Shown: one piece after another, positions 17,751-26,974 of the stretch | Layout: each line of letters opens with the position of its first letter | Numbering within the stretch: the stretch's first letter is position 1 | NCBI GenBank assembly: GCA_900544135.1 | Contig: UQTU01000010.1 | Span: 22,039 to 86,038 of the forward strand | DNA length: 64,000 bases | DNA from: an uncultured Collinsella sp. | Lineage (GTDB): Bacteria; Actinomycetota; Coriobacteriia; Coriobacteriales; Coriobacteriaceae | Direction of reading: 5' to 3' | Notes under the pieces: model-generated | Told to the model about the DNA's origin: nothing | Database searches by the model: none | What the model saw: only the letters and a program-made list of their open reading frames with translations | Position numbers and translations under genes: made by a program

Positions 17751-17843
17751 CGGTTCCGGCTGATCCCTTGGGGACGGAGGAAAACGGATCATTTTGGTCC
17801 CGCGAGGCTTGCGGAGGCACTCGTGCAGGGCCGCCCGACAAAA

Positions 17844-17987
17844 CTATGCCGGTTTACGGGGCTGAGTCACGAGTTCCCAACCATGCCGATATTCGTGAAA
17901 ATGAAACCGCAGGTAGACAAGCCGCCATTTTGCAGAAAACGCGGGTATGGATGGGGGCCCCGACTTTAGCCCCGTAATCCGGCATAG
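17844..17987. repeat. Nested palindromic repeat element, copy 2
   Basis: Outer arms of about 26 bp (17844-17868 and 17962-17987; core CTATGCCGG and CGGGGCT) are inverted with three mismatches. The inner part repeats the core of copy 1, with GAAACCGCAGGTAGA and AAAACGC(G/A)(G/C) followed by ATATGG/GTATGG, but the central hairpin has decayed. Same orientation as copy 1, different outer arms. Confidence 0.65.
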
Positions 17988-18052
17988 TATTGAAATGGTA
18001 TTAAATCGGTAGCAGCCATTTTACTCTGCCGGGGCGGTCGGTCGCTGGGTAA

Positions 18053-18682
18053 TTACCCTCGCAGGTAGGCGATGGCAATCTGCGTGCGGTTGCGCAGGCC
18101 CATTTTGGCAAGGATCGAGCTGATGTGGTTGCGCACGGTGCCTTCGCCCATGTATGCCGTGGCGGCGATCTCCTTGTTGTCGAGACCGCGGGCGATGAGC
18201 TCTGCGACTTCGAACTCGCGGTCGGTCAGGCCGGCAAAGGCCGCGGGCCGGCGGGGCGTGCTCGCCTCGACGCCCGTTCCGCCAAAATCGATGTCCTCGA
18301 TCGCCTTGCCCTCAAGCACGCGTTTGCCGTCCATGACCTGCGCCAACGCTGGCGGAATGGCGGCGACATCGGTCTTGATCAGGTAGCCGCGGGCGCCCAG
18401 TTTGAGCGCCGACACAATGTACTCGTCATCCGAGAATGTCGTCAGAAACACCACGCGTGCTGCGGGATCGCGCTCGAGGATTTCGCGCGCTGCCGAAAGT
18501 CCGTCGCGTCCCGGCATCTGAATGTCGAGCAGCGCGATGTCGGGCGCGTGCTCAGCGTAGAGCGCGACCGCGTCGTCGCCATTGGCGCCGGTGCCCGCTA
18601 CCTCGATTTGCGGCTGGGCGCCCAGGATAATCTTGAGCGAATCGACCACCAAGCGGTCGTCGTCGACAACGATGAGCCTCAT
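18053..18682 (-). CDS. NarL/LuxR-family response regulator
   Basis: A 209-residue two-domain regulator. The receiver domain has DDD at 7-9, the phospho-acceptor D53 (ALLDIQMPG), a conserved T/S (FLTTFSDDEY) and K (YLIKTD). The C-terminal 65 residues form a LuxR-type helix-turn-helix (LTDREFEVAELIARGLDNKE, then GTVRNHISSILAK). It overlaps its cognate kinase by four bases, so the two are translationally coupled. It is divergent from the ABC-2 exporter operon at 20022, which is its most likely target; this is inferred from position only. Confidence 0.93.
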   Translation of the reverse strand: MRLIVVDDDRLVVDSLKIILGAQPQIEVAGTGANGDDAVALYAEHAPDIALLDIQMPGRDGLSAAREILERDPAARVVFLTTFSDDEYIVSALKLGARGYLIKTDVAAIPPALAQVMDGKRVLEGKAIEDIDFGGTGVEASTPRRPAAFAGLTDREFEVAELIARGLDNKEIAATAYMGEGTVRNHISSILAKMGLRNRTQIAIAYLRG

Positions 18683-19824
18683 CGGCCCTCATCTCCTTGC
18701 TGTTTGGGAATGGTGGCAAACACGCGCCAGCCGCCGGCGCCGGCGCGCGGGCCGGCGGTGAAGGTGCCGCCAAGCGCCTCGATGCGCTCGCGCATGGAGG
18801 CGAGCCCCATGCCCTCCGCGGCGCCGCGACCATTTGCTTGAACCCCGCTCGCGCCATCGTCGGTAACGATGAGCTGGTAAAACGACGGATGCTCCATGCA
18901 TCGTACGGTGACAGCATGGGCGCAAGCGTGGCGCATGGTATTGGAGAGCGCCTCGCGCAGGACCGCTGCAAAGCAGTTGGCGACGTTTGCGGGCGCATGT
19001 TCGGCTAAAACTTCAAGCTCAATCTGCGGGCCGCCGTCCGAGCGCGTGCCTTCAACAATGCGTTCGAGCTGCACGGAAAGGTCGACGGCGTTGTCGTTGA
19101 GCGCATGGACGCTGGCGCGTACGAGCTGGAGCGCCTCGTCAACCGTGCGTTTGACGTCGGCGAAATCGGCGGCGACGCCGGGCTCGTCGGCGTGGACCAC
19201 GCGCAGGGCTTCGGCCTGCAGCGAGGCGCGCGTGAGCTGATGCCCGACGTTATCGTGGATCTCGCGCGCGATACGGGCGCGTTCGGCGAGCGTCGCGAGC
19301 TCGATTTCGTAGTCCTGGCGGTCGGCAAGATCGCGGTTGCGCGCCTCGAGCGCGAGGGCTCGTTCCTGCAGCTCGTCGCGGGTACGGCGCATGCGCTGCT
19401 GCTCGCGCCCTAACTGGGCGGTACGTAGTGATAGCAAGGTGGCGGCAACCGAAAGGATGGCGGCCAGCAAGAGCGTTCGGGCGGTAAGCGTGTCGGTGCG
19501 AAAATCTGCGACGAGCGCACAGGCAAAGACAGCGCCGACACCCAGCGCGACCCAGGCGTGCTCACGGCGCACGCGCCGCGCGATGTCATAGAGGGCGAGA
19601 GGCGCAAACGGCACAAACGGCGGCACGAAGACAGCCGCGATGATGTAGACGTAGCTCGCGGCCTCGCTTGCACGGCAGGCGCGGTTTCCCTGTGCGACTT
19701 CGGCCAGCGAGGTGGCAATAACGCCAAGGCAAAAGGCTGCGACCAGGCGAGCGTCCACAGCAAGGCCCGTGGCGGCCGCAATGCAGCACGCCAGCACAAT
19801 CGATTTGTCGAAAAGCCTGTTCAT
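18679..19824 (-). CDS. Sensor histidine kinase (HisKA_3 type)
   Basis: A 381-residue kinase when started at the ATG at 19824 (MNRLFDKSIVLACC), which places the first transmembrane helix at the N-terminus. A longer frame reaches 19986 but adds an Arg-rich non-conserved leader. About five membrane segments without a large external loop come first, then a coiled linker. The HisKA_3 phosphorylation motif is AREIHDNVGHQL, and the HATPase domain ends in GLASMRERIEALGG. Small-loop sensors of this type often sense membrane-active compounds; coupling to the adjacent exporter supports that, but it is inference. Confidence 0.9.
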   Translation of the reverse strand: MNRLFDKSIVLACCIAAATGLAVDARLVAAFCLGVIATSLAEVAQGNRACRASEAASYVYIIAAVFVPPFVPFAPLALYDIARRVRREHAWVALGVGAVFACALVADFRTDTLTARTLLLAAILSVAATLLSLRTAQLGREQQRMRRTRDELQERALALEARNRDLADRQDYEIELATLAERARIAREIHDNVGHQLTRASLQAEALRVVHADEPGVAADFADVKRTVDEALQLVRASVHALNDNAVDLSVQLERIVEGTRSDGGPQIELEVLAEHAPANVANCFAAVLREALSNTMRHACAHAVTVRCMEHPSFYQLIVTDDGASGVQANGRGAAEGMGLASMRERIEALGGTFTAGPRAGAGGWRVFATIPKQQGDEGR

Positions 19825-20021
19825 ACGGGTATTGTACGCGAAGCCGCGCGTGGTGGAGGGGCAGCCTGCGCAACCGTGACATTCCTCCCACGCGGCAAAG
19901 CGGGGGCGTCGTCGGGCCGCACGGCCAAGCCCCGCACTCGTGACAAAGCTCACTGGCGCGCGCCGGCGGCTCCTGCGATGATGCAATCGTACCGGGCCGC
20001 AATCAACAGAAGGGCCGCCTC

Positions 20022-20960
20022 ATGACAGACATCGTCCACGTCGAAAACCTCGTCAAGCGCTACGATGACCTTATTGCGCTCGACCACTTTAACCTGAGCA
20101 TCGCCCCCGGCGAGATCTTTGGCCTGCTGGGCCCCAACGGCTCGGGCAAAACCACGTCCATCAACTGTATCTTGCAGCTGCTCGCCTACGACAAAGGCAC
20201 CATCGAGCTGTTCGGTGAACCCATGACGCCCACGCGCTACGACCTCAAGCGCCGCATCGGCGTGGTGCCGCAGCAGGTGGCGGTGTTTGACGAGCTTACC
20301 GTGCGCGAGAACATCGACTATTTCTGCAGCCTTTACGTCAACGACCGCAAGCGCCGCCGTGCGCTGGTCGACGAGGCGATCGACTTTGTCGGGCTGGGCG
20401 ACTTTGCCAAGTTCCGCCCCGGCAAGCTTTCGGGCGGCCTGGCGCGCCGGCTCAACATCGCTTGCGGCATCGCGCACAAACCCGAGCTCATCTTTTTTGA
20501 CGAGCCCACGGTGGCGGTCGACCCGCAGAGCCGCAACGCCATCTTGGAGGGCATCTGCCGCTTGCGCGACGAGGGCGCCACGGTGGTGTATACCAGCCAT
20601 TACATGGAGGAAGTCGAGCAGATCTGCAGCCGCATCATGATCATGGACGGCGGCCGCGTGCTGGCGCAGGGCACCAACGACGAGCTCAAGCGCATGATTC
20701 AGATGGGTGAGCGCGTGACCGTCGAGGTCGGCGCCGTCGAGCCCGCCACAGTCGAGCGGCTGCGCGCCCTTGAGCATGTGCTTTCGGTTGAGCTTTCCGG
20801 CGGCGAGCTCGTCTGCACCTGCGAAGCGAGCCCGCACAATTTGGTCGACATCCTCGACACGCTGCGCGCCGCCGACGTTGCGCTCGGCCGCGTGTGGAGC
20901 GAACCGCCGACCCTCAACGACGTGTTCCTCGAGATCACCGGCCGCGAGCTGCGCGACTAG
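20022..20960 (+). CDS. ABC exporter ATP-binding protein (DrrA/YhaQ-like)
   Basis: A 312-residue ATPase. Walker A is GPNGSGKTT (about 39-47), the signature is LSGGLARRLNIA, Walker B is ELIFFDEP followed by TVAVDPQSR, and the switch His is in YTSHYMEE. The 80-residue C-terminal extension after the ATPase core is typical of DrrA-type drug or lipid exporters. It starts 197 bp from the divergently transcribed kinase gene and is followed at 9 bp by two permeases. The signature reads LSGGLARR where LSGGMxRR is usual. Confidence 0.92.
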   Translation: MTDIVHVENLVKRYDDLIALDHFNLSIAPGEIFGLLGPNGSGKTTSINCILQLLAYDKGTIELFGEPMTPTRYDLKRRIGVVPQQVAVFDELTVRENIDYFCSLYVNDRKRRRALVDEAIDFVGLGDFAKFRPGKLSGGLARRLNIACGIAHKPELIFFDEPTVAVDPQSRNAILEGICRLRDEGATVVYTSHYMEEVEQICSRIMIMDGGRVLAQGTNDELKRMIQMGERVTVEVGAVEPATVERLRALEHVLSVELSGGELVCTCEASPHNLVDILDTLRAADVALGRVWSEPPTLNDVFLEITGRELRD

Positions 20961-20969
20961 GGGGCAGCC

Positions 20970-22157
20970 ATGTTCAACACCATTATCATTACGGTCAAGA
21001 CGCTGCTGCGCCGGCCGAGCACGTGGGTCTGGGGCGCGATCTTTCCCGTCGCGCTTTCCACGATGTTCATGTTTATGTTTGCGAACCTCAGCTCCGACGG
21101 CACGGTCGACCCGGTGCCGGTTGCCGTCGTGGCGGATGAGGCTTGGGACGCCTCGACCTTTAAGGACGTGGCGACGTCGCTTGCCCAGGAAGGCGACGAC
21201 CGGCTGCTCGAGATCCACGAGTGCGAGGATGTGACCGCCGCGAACCGTGCGCTCAAGGCCGGCGAAGTCGCGGGCATCTACACGGTCGATGCCGCGGGCA
21301 CGCCCAGGCTCACGCTGCTATCGAGTTATGACGGCTCGCGTGCGTCGTCGGTGCTCACCGATCGCAGCATCCTGGAGACGGTGGCAAGCTCGTATACACA
21401 AAATGCCGAGCTCATGTCCCAGATTGCCCAGGACAACCCGGCGGCGCTCGCCGACCCGGAGGCGGTTGCGCGCGCCCTGTCGCTCGAGGGCGGCACCCGT
21501 CGCGTGAGCCTGACGCGCACCACGCCCGATGGCACGGTCATCTACTACTACGCGCTCTTTGGTCTGGTGGCGATGATGTCTGCCGAGTTTGCCGCCTTGA
21601 GCGTCGTCGATTTGCAGCCCAATCTGTCGGGCCTCGGCGCGCGTCGCTGCGTGGGCGGTCTTTCCAAGACGGCGTCGCTGGCTGGCATCTTTGTCGGCTC
21701 GTGGCTGGTCTCCTTTGCTTCGATGGCGATCGCGATCGGCTACGTGCGCCTAGTCGTGGGCATCGACTTTGGCGGGCGCGAGGGGCTGTGTCTGGTGGGC
21801 GGTGCCGCTTCCGCGCTTGCCGCCACGGGCCTGGGGCTCTTTGTGGGCACACTTCCCGTTAAGGGCGGCAAGGCGTCCAAGTCCGGCATCCTTACGGGCT
21901 TTGCTACCACGTGCGCCCTGTTCGCCGGCCTCTACGGCGAGCCGGCGATGGCGCTTGCCGACGACGTCGCCCGCGCCTGCCCGGCCGAGTGCTGGTTCAA
22001 CCCCGTCAAGCTTATCTGCGACATGTTCAATCGCCTGTATTTCTTTGAGGACCTGGGCCCCTTTGCCGTTCGCGCCGGCGCGCTCGTCCTGATGGCGCTG
22101 CTGTTCGTTGCCGCCGCCACGCTGATCTTTGGAAGGAGCCGCTATGAGCACCTTTAA
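20970..22157 (+). CDS. ABC-2 type permease, first
   Basis: A 395-residue permease with the ABC2_membrane_3 layout: one N-terminal helix (about 20-40), an extracytoplasmic domain of about 150 residues, then five or six helices in the C-terminal half. It follows the ATPase at 9 bp. Its 3' end overlaps the second permease gene by 14 bp. Together the two form the membrane half of a heterodimeric exporter. Confidence 0.85.
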   Translation: MFNTIIITVKTLLRRPSTWVWGAIFPVALSTMFMFMFANLSSDGTVDPVPVAVVADEAWDASTFKDVATSLAQEGDDRLLEIHECEDVTAANRALKAGEVAGIYTVDAAGTPRLTLLSSYDGSRASSVLTDRSILETVASSYTQNAELMSQIAQDNPAALADPEAVARALSLEGGTRRVSLTRTTPDGTVIYYYALFGLVAMMSAEFAALSVVDLQPNLSGLGARRCVGGLSKTASLAGIFVGSWLVSFASMAIAIGYVRLVVGIDFGGREGLCLVGGAASALAATGLGLFVGTLPVKGGKASKSGILTGFATTCALFAGLYGEPAMALADDVARACPAECWFNPVKLICDMFNRLYFFEDLGPFAVRAGALVLMALLFVAAATLIFGRSRYEHL

Positions 22158-23349
22158 GACCGCGCTTCGCATGGCGCTCGCACACCCGCTCTATCTGCTT
22201 ATCTACACGGTGTTCATTTCGCTCATGGGCGTATTCATCGCGGCATCGGTGAGCTGGAACTCGTCGCAGCTCACCGAGTACAAGCCCTACGACACCAACG
22301 TGATCGTGATCGATCGCGACGACAGCGATCTTTCGCGTGCGCTTACCAAACATCTGGGTTCGCGCTTTGAGCTGGTCACGGGCGTCGGCGACGACACCTA
22401 CGACCTCGCGGACGCGCTCTCCAAGAGCAATAGTGCCAAGGGCAGCGCCGACTGCGTGTTCTTTATCCCGGAGGGGTTCGAGGACGACCTGGTCGCGGCT
22501 GCCCGCGCGAGGGAGGCCCTGCCCAAGCTCGACGTGACCTACGGTTCCGGCACCATGGCGGCGGCGCTTTCGTCTGCCGAGGCCTCGCGCTGGATCTCGC
22601 TCGCGGGCGCTGCGGCGGCGCTTGAGCCCGCTGCTTCTAACGGCGATGTTGCCAAGGCCGCCGAGCATGCCGCTGCAAAGCGCGCGGAGGTCCAGATCGA
22701 GCAGGTCAAGGTCGACTCGACGGCTGCCGCCACGCTCGAGTCGTATTTCAACTTTGGCGCGTACGCGATCATCTCGTCGGTCATCGTGTCGGTGGGACTG
22801 GTGTTCTCGGGCATGAACGAGCCCGAGCGTGTGCGCCGCATGGAGGCCGGCCCGGTCTCCGAGCGCCAGCGCTCGCTTGCTGTGTTTGCGGCCGCCGCCG
22901 TGCTCACCGTCTGCATCTGGTTTGTGTCGAGCATGATGGGCGTTGTGGGCTTTGCCGGCGCGGTCGCCGAGGTCGGCGTGGGCCGTGTGTGCCTGGCGCT
23001 GGCAGCGACGTTTGCCCTGGCGTGCACGCCGCTGGCCGTTGGCTTTGCCCTTTCGAGCCTGGGTGCGCGTGAGGAGCTGCTCAACGGTGTGGGCAACCTG
23101 CTCGGCATGCTCATGACGTTTTTGGGCGGCGCTTGGATGCCGCTGTCGCTCATGGGCTCGGCCGTGCAGACCGTGGCGCACTTTGTGCCGACATATTGGG
23201 TGAACGATGCGATCAGCAAGGCACTTGCCTCGGATCTGACGTCTGCCGTGCTGAGCGACATCGCCTGCGATCTGGGCGTCACGGTGCTCTTCGCCGCCGC
23301 CATTGCCGCCGTAGGTCTGGCCCTCGCACGCGCCAAATCCCGCGCCTAG
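22144..23349 (+). CDS. ABC-2 type permease, second
   Basis: A 401-residue paralogue of the preceding permease with the same order: N-terminal helix, extracytoplasmic region, five or six C-terminal helices. The start is placed at the ATG at 22144, seven bases behind GGAAGGA; an in-frame TTG at 22129 overlaps that ribosome-binding site and is unlikely. It is the last gene of the operon, and no clear terminator follows. Confidence 0.85.
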   Translation: MSTFKTALRMALAHPLYLLIYTVFISLMGVFIAASVSWNSSQLTEYKPYDTNVIVIDRDDSDLSRALTKHLGSRFELVTGVGDDTYDLADALSKSNSAKGSADCVFFIPEGFEDDLVAAARAREALPKLDVTYGSGTMAAALSSAEASRWISLAGAAAALEPAASNGDVAKAAEHAAAKRAEVQIEQVKVDSTAAATLESYFNFGAYAIISSVIVSVGLVFSGMNEPERVRRMEAGPVSERQRSLAVFAAAAVLTVCIWFVSSMMGVVGFAGAVAEVGVGRVCLALAATFALACTPLAVGFALSSLGAREELLNGVGNLLGMLMTFLGGAWMPLSLMGSAVQTVAHFVPTYWVNDAISKALASDLTSAVLSDIACDLGVTVLFAAAIAAVGLALARAKSRA

Positions 23350-23356
23350 CCACCTA

Positions 23357-23380
23357 GTCATTTAGAGCGTCCCCAATGAC
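23357..23380 (+). repeat. GTCATT...CCCCAATGAC extragenic repeat, copy 1
   Basis: An imperfect 24-bp palindrome, GTCATTTAGAGCGTCCCC then AATGAC, just after the exporter operon. Related copies lie at 26865, 35380, 60121 (reverse) and, decayed, at 55649. Confidence 0.6.
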
Positions 23381-23476
23381 CAGTCTGAAATAAATCCCGA
23401 GCCTCGCTCCAAAATAGTTCGCCATGGTTTACTATTACGCTCATAAAGTAGCAATAGGCTAACAATGGGGGATAGC

Positions 23477-24190
23477 ATGGCGACGAAGCAAGCCTACGTC
23501 CAGGTCAAGGGGCTCAAGAAGCACTACGGCGATGGAGATGCACGCCTGACGGTGCTCGACGGCATCGACACGTCCATCAACCGCGGAGAGATCTGCGTCA
23601 TGCTGGGGCCCTCGGGCTCGGGCAAGTCGACCTTTCTCAACCTCATTGGCGGCCTGGAGGATGCCGACGGCGGTTCCATCATGGTGGACGGCTGCGACCT
23701 CACGGTGTTCAAGCCTGCCGATCTGGGCGAATACCGACGCCGCGAGCTGGGCTTTGTCTTTCAGTTCTACAACCTGGTGCCCGACCTTACCATCAAGGAA
23801 AACATCGAGGTCACGGCGCACCTGTCCAAAAACCCGCTCAACATTGATGACCTGCTGCGCTCGCTGGGCCTCTACGAGCACCGCAACAAGTTCCCGCGCC
23901 AGGTCTCGGGCGGCCAACAGCAGCGCTGCGCCATCGGCCGCGCACTCGTCAAAAACCCGGGCCTGCTACTGTGCGACGAGCCCACGGGCGCGCTTGACTA
24001 CAAGACGTCCAAGGAAATCTTGCAGCTCATGGAGGATGTAAACCGCACCTACGGCTGCACCATCATCATTGTCACCCACAATGCCGCCATCGCGCGCATG
24101 GCCAATCGCGTGCTGCGCCTGCGCGACGGGCGCATCGTCGAGGATGAGCTCAACGATGCGCCCGTCGCGGCCGCCGAGCTCGATTGGTAG
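23477..24190 (+). CDS. ABC transporter ATP-binding protein (LolD/MacB-like)
   Basis: A 237-residue ATPase starting at the ATG at 23477, with GGGGGAT as ribosome-binding site; an ATG at 23465 is in frame but lacks one. Walker A is GPSGSGKST, the Q-loop is [10 protein letters not shown], the signature is [15 protein letters not shown], and Walker B is [12 protein letters not shown]. The LVPDLT and TGALD elements are typical of ATPases that energise FtsX-type permeases (mechanotransmission, export of peptides or lipoproteins). The permease follows directly. Confidence 0.92.
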   Translation: MATKQAYVQVKGLKKHYGDGDARLTVLDGIDTSINRGEICVMLGPSGSGKSTFLNLIGGLEDADGGSIMVDGCDLTVFKPADLGEYRRRELGFVFQFYNLVPDLTIKENIEVTAHLSKNPLNIDDLLRSLGLYEHRNKFPRQVSGGQQQRCAIGRALVKNPGLLLCDEPTGALDYKTSKEILQLMEDVNRTYGCTIIIVTHNAAIARMANRVLRLRDGRIVEDELNDAPVAAAELDW

Positions 24191-24198
24191 GCGGTGCC

Positions 24199-26865
24199 AT
24201 GACACCTCTCGCAAAACGTCTCCCGCGCGAGCTGCGCCGCAATATCGGCAAGTACCTGGGCATCTTTTTGCTTATGTGCGGAAGCATCGCTCTCACCTCG
24301 GGCTTTTTGCTCGCGGCCCACTCCATCGGCTGCCTTATCGACGACATGCGCGATGCGCACACGATTGAGGACGGCCGCGTGACCACCTCCTTCGAGGCCA
24401 CCAAAGACCAGCTCAAGGCAGCCGAGGACGCGGCCGACGACGTCGGCGGCGTCACGCTCTACAAGAATTTCTCCATCGACGCCATCATCAAAAAGGCGTC
24501 CGGCGACGACGGCACCAAGCGCACGCTGCGCACCTATGCGCACCGCACCAAGGTCGATATCGCGTCCTACTGTGAGGGCAAGGAGCCCAAGACGGACGAT
24601 GAGGCGGCCATCGACCGTGTCTTCGCCACCAACAACGATCTCGCCGTGGGCGATAAGGTCGAGCTCGAGGGTCGCACCTACACCATCTGCGGTATCATGA
24701 CCCAGCCCGATAGCCAGGCGCTGTTCCTCAACAATTCGGACTTTACGGTGAACACCATCACGTACGGCGTGGCCGAGGTCACCGACGCCGGCTTTGCCGC
24801 GCTCGAGGATGCCGGCGGCGCGCCTGCCTACACCTACTCCTTCACCTTTGCCGATCGCGACCTCCCCACTGCGGATCGCATCGATGCGGAGCAGGATATG
24901 GTCGAGGCGCTGACCGATGCTGATGCGCGCGTGGATGACCTCATCGACGCCGATTCCAACCAGGGCATTGGCTATGCGCGCGACGACGTGGACGGCGACT
25001 CCATGATGTGGATGACGCTGCTCGACATCATCATCGTGATCATGGCGTTTGTCTTTGTGGTCCTTACCGACGCCACCATCGAGGAGGAGAGCGCCATCAT
25101 CGGCACGCTGCTCGCCAGCGGCTATCGTCGACGCGAGATCGTGCTGCACTACCTCGCGCTTCCCGCTATCGTGGGCGTGCTCGCAGCGCTTTTGGGCACT
25201 GCGCTCGGCGTTGTGTTCTTTACCGAGCCCATGCGCAGCCTCTATTACGGTTCGTACAGTCTGCCGCCCTTCCAGGTGTACTGGAGCTGGGAGATCTTTG
25301 TGAAGTGCGCCGTGGTTCCCGCCGCCGCGCTCATCCTCATCACGCTGGTGGGCCTGCTTCGCAAAATGGGCAAGACGCCGTTGCAGTTCCTTCGTCACGA
25401 GGCGAGCGGCAAATCGGGCACCAAGCGCGGCTTGCAGCTGCCGGAGCGCATGGGTTTTGTTTCCCGCTTCCGCCTGCGTATCTTCCTGCGCAACCTGGGC
25501 AACTTCGCCACGCTCTTCGTGGGCATTGCGTTCGCCTCGCTGCTGCTGCTCTTTGGCCTGGCGATTCTGCCCACGATGACGCACTACGCGGACAACCTGA
25601 AGACGAGCCTGGTCGCCGAGCACCAGTACACGCTCAAGGCGCCGCTGGAGCTCGAGGGCACCGCCGAGGAGCGCGAGCAGTGGTCGGCACTCGAGCGCTT
25701 GCAGTCGGTTGACGGCGCGCTCCTCACCGCCGCCCAGGATGCGGATGATGAGCTTGACGACGCGGCCGATGCGGCGCAGACGGCGACCGATGCCGCGACC
25801 GCATCTCCGTCTGCCGAGAGCCTGACTGCGGCGCAGGATGCACTCGCAAGGGTCCAGGACAAGAAGGATGCGCTTTATGCGCGTCTCGATGACCTTGCCG
25901 ATGCCCTCGGCTGCAACCGCGACGAGGCTATCGACCTGATCGACAAGGCCTCCAAGATCGACACTGACAACGACGATATCCATCCGGTCAATACGACCGA
26001 CAACGGCGCAGGAGCAATCGCGCAGGCCGAGAAATATGCCGTTTACCAGCTGCAATACGACCGCGGCGATGGAAATGGCGAGGAGATGATTTCCGTCTAC
26101 GGCATTTCATCCGATTCGCGCTATTGGAAAGACCTCAACGTCGGCGACGGGCGTGTCGTCTTTGGCGGCGGTCTGCTCGATAAGTTTGGCTGGAGCGAGG
26201 GCCAGAAGGTCACGCTCGGCGACAAGTACGAGGGTGAGCATTATTCCCTTGAGTACGCGGGCAAGGACTGCGCCTGGGGCTCCAAGTCGGACATGAATAT
26301 CTATATGAGTATCGACGACTTTAATGAGCTGTTCGACAACGACGCCGCCTACTTTAACGGCTATGTGAGCAACGAGAAGCTCGACCTCGAAGCTCGTTAC
26401 TTTGCCGGCGACACCACGCCCGATGACATGCGTGCCGTGGGCGACCAGTTCATCGGCATGATGAGCAAAATGATCGGAATGATGGTCGGGCTCGCGGTGT
26501 TTATCTTCCTGCTGTTTATGTACCTGCTGACCAAGGCCGTTATCGATCATAGCGCTCGTTCGATCAGCTACATGAAAGTCTTTGGCTATCGCGATAGCGA
26601 GATCTCGCATCTGTACATCCGGTCGATCACGCTGTGCGTGGCGGCGTCGCTCGTGCTGAGCCTGCCGGTCATTATTGGTTCACTCACGGCCATCTTCCGC
26701 TCGATGCTGCTCGCCTACAACGGCAATATCGAGATCTACGTGCCCGCTTGGTCCATGACGGCGTGCGTGGGCATTGGCTTTGCGACCTACCTGGTCGTGG
26801 CGCTGCTACACACGCGTTCTATCAAGCGCGTCAGCCTAGCCGAGGCCCTTAAAGTCCAAGAGTAG
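24199..26865 (+). CDS. FtsX-like ABC permease
   Basis: An 888-residue permease started at the ATG at 24199; a TTG at 24184 would overlap the ATPase gene. Layout: N-terminal helix (about 20-40), a periplasmic-type domain of about 220 residues, three helices, a second helix near residue 430, a second extracellular domain of about 280 residues with an Ala/Asp-rich coiled segment (about 510-570), and three C-terminal helices. This 1+3+1+3 topology is that of long FtsX/MacB-type permeases in Gram-positives (YxdM/BceB relatives or DUF-type exporters). No sensor kinase is adjacent, so a Bce-type resistance role is not supported. Confidence 0.88.
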   Translation: MTPLAKRLPRELRRNIGKYLGIFLLMCGSIALTSGFLLAAHSIGCLIDDMRDAHTIEDGRVTTSFEATKDQLKAAEDAADDVGGVTLYKNFSIDAIIKKASGDDGTKRTLRTYAHRTKVDIASYCEGKEPKTDDEAAIDRVFATNNDLAVGDKVELEGRTYTICGIMTQPDSQALFLNNSDFTVNTITYGVAEVTDAGFAALEDAGGAPAYTYSFTFADRDLPTADRIDAEQDMVEALTDADARVDDLIDADSNQGIGYARDDVDGDSMMWMTLLDIIIVIMAFVFVVLTDATIEEESAIIGTLLASGYRRREIVLHYLALPAIVGVLAALLGTALGVVFFTEPMRSLYYGSYSLPPFQVYWSWEIFVKCAVVPAAALILITLVGLLRKMGKTPLQFLRHEASGKSGTKRGLQLPERMGFVSRFRLRIFLRNLGNFATLFVGIAFASLLLLFGLAILPTMTHYADNLKTSLVAEHQYTLKAPLELEGTAEEREQWSALERLQSVDGALLTAAQDADDELDDAADAAQTATDAATASPSAESLTAAQDALARVQDKKDALYARLDDLADALGCNRDEAIDLIDKASKIDTDNDDIHPVNTTDNGAGAIAQAEKYAVYQLQYDRGDGNGEEMISVYGISSDSRYWKDLNVGDGRVVFGGGLLDKFGWSEGQKVTLGDKYEGEHYSLEYAGKDCAWGSKSDMNIYMSIDDFNELFDNDAAYFNGYVSNEKLDLEARYFAGDTTPDDMRAVGDQFIGMMSKMIGMMVGLAVFIFLLFMYLLTKAVIDHSARSISYMKVFGYRDSEISHLYIRSITLCVAASLVLSLPVIIGSLTAIFRSMLLAYNGNIEIYVPAWSMTACVGIGFATYLVVALLHTRSIKRVSLAEALKVQE

Positions 26866-26889
26866 TCGTTTAAGAACCTCCCCAACGAC
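26865..26889 (+). repeat. GTCATT-family extragenic repeat, copy 2
   Basis: GTCGTTTAAGAACCTCCCC then AACGAC, beginning on the last base of the permease stop codon. The end bases changed together (GTCGTT/AACGAC here, GTCATT/AATGAC elsewhere), which keeps the arms paired. Confidence 0.6.
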
Positions 26890-26974
26890 TAGGTTTCGCG
26901 CTTGACTTTGACCCTACTTCAACGGGTACCATCCTCTATGTCTGTAACGCCATATAGACCGAGGGGATATAACT

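Noticed and set aside
17699..17977. Open frames of about 80-90 codons in the adhesin/two-component gap
   Set aside because: They are made of the two nested palindromic elements and have no start signal.
24049..26055. A 668-codon minus-strand frame opposite the FtsX permease
   Set aside because: Same artefact of biased codons; it shows no domain, and the plus strand carries a complete permease.
24184..26865. BceAB-type antimicrobial peptide resistance system
   Set aside because: Topology is partly similar, but no BceS-type kinase or regulator is adjacent and the extracellular domains are differently placed.
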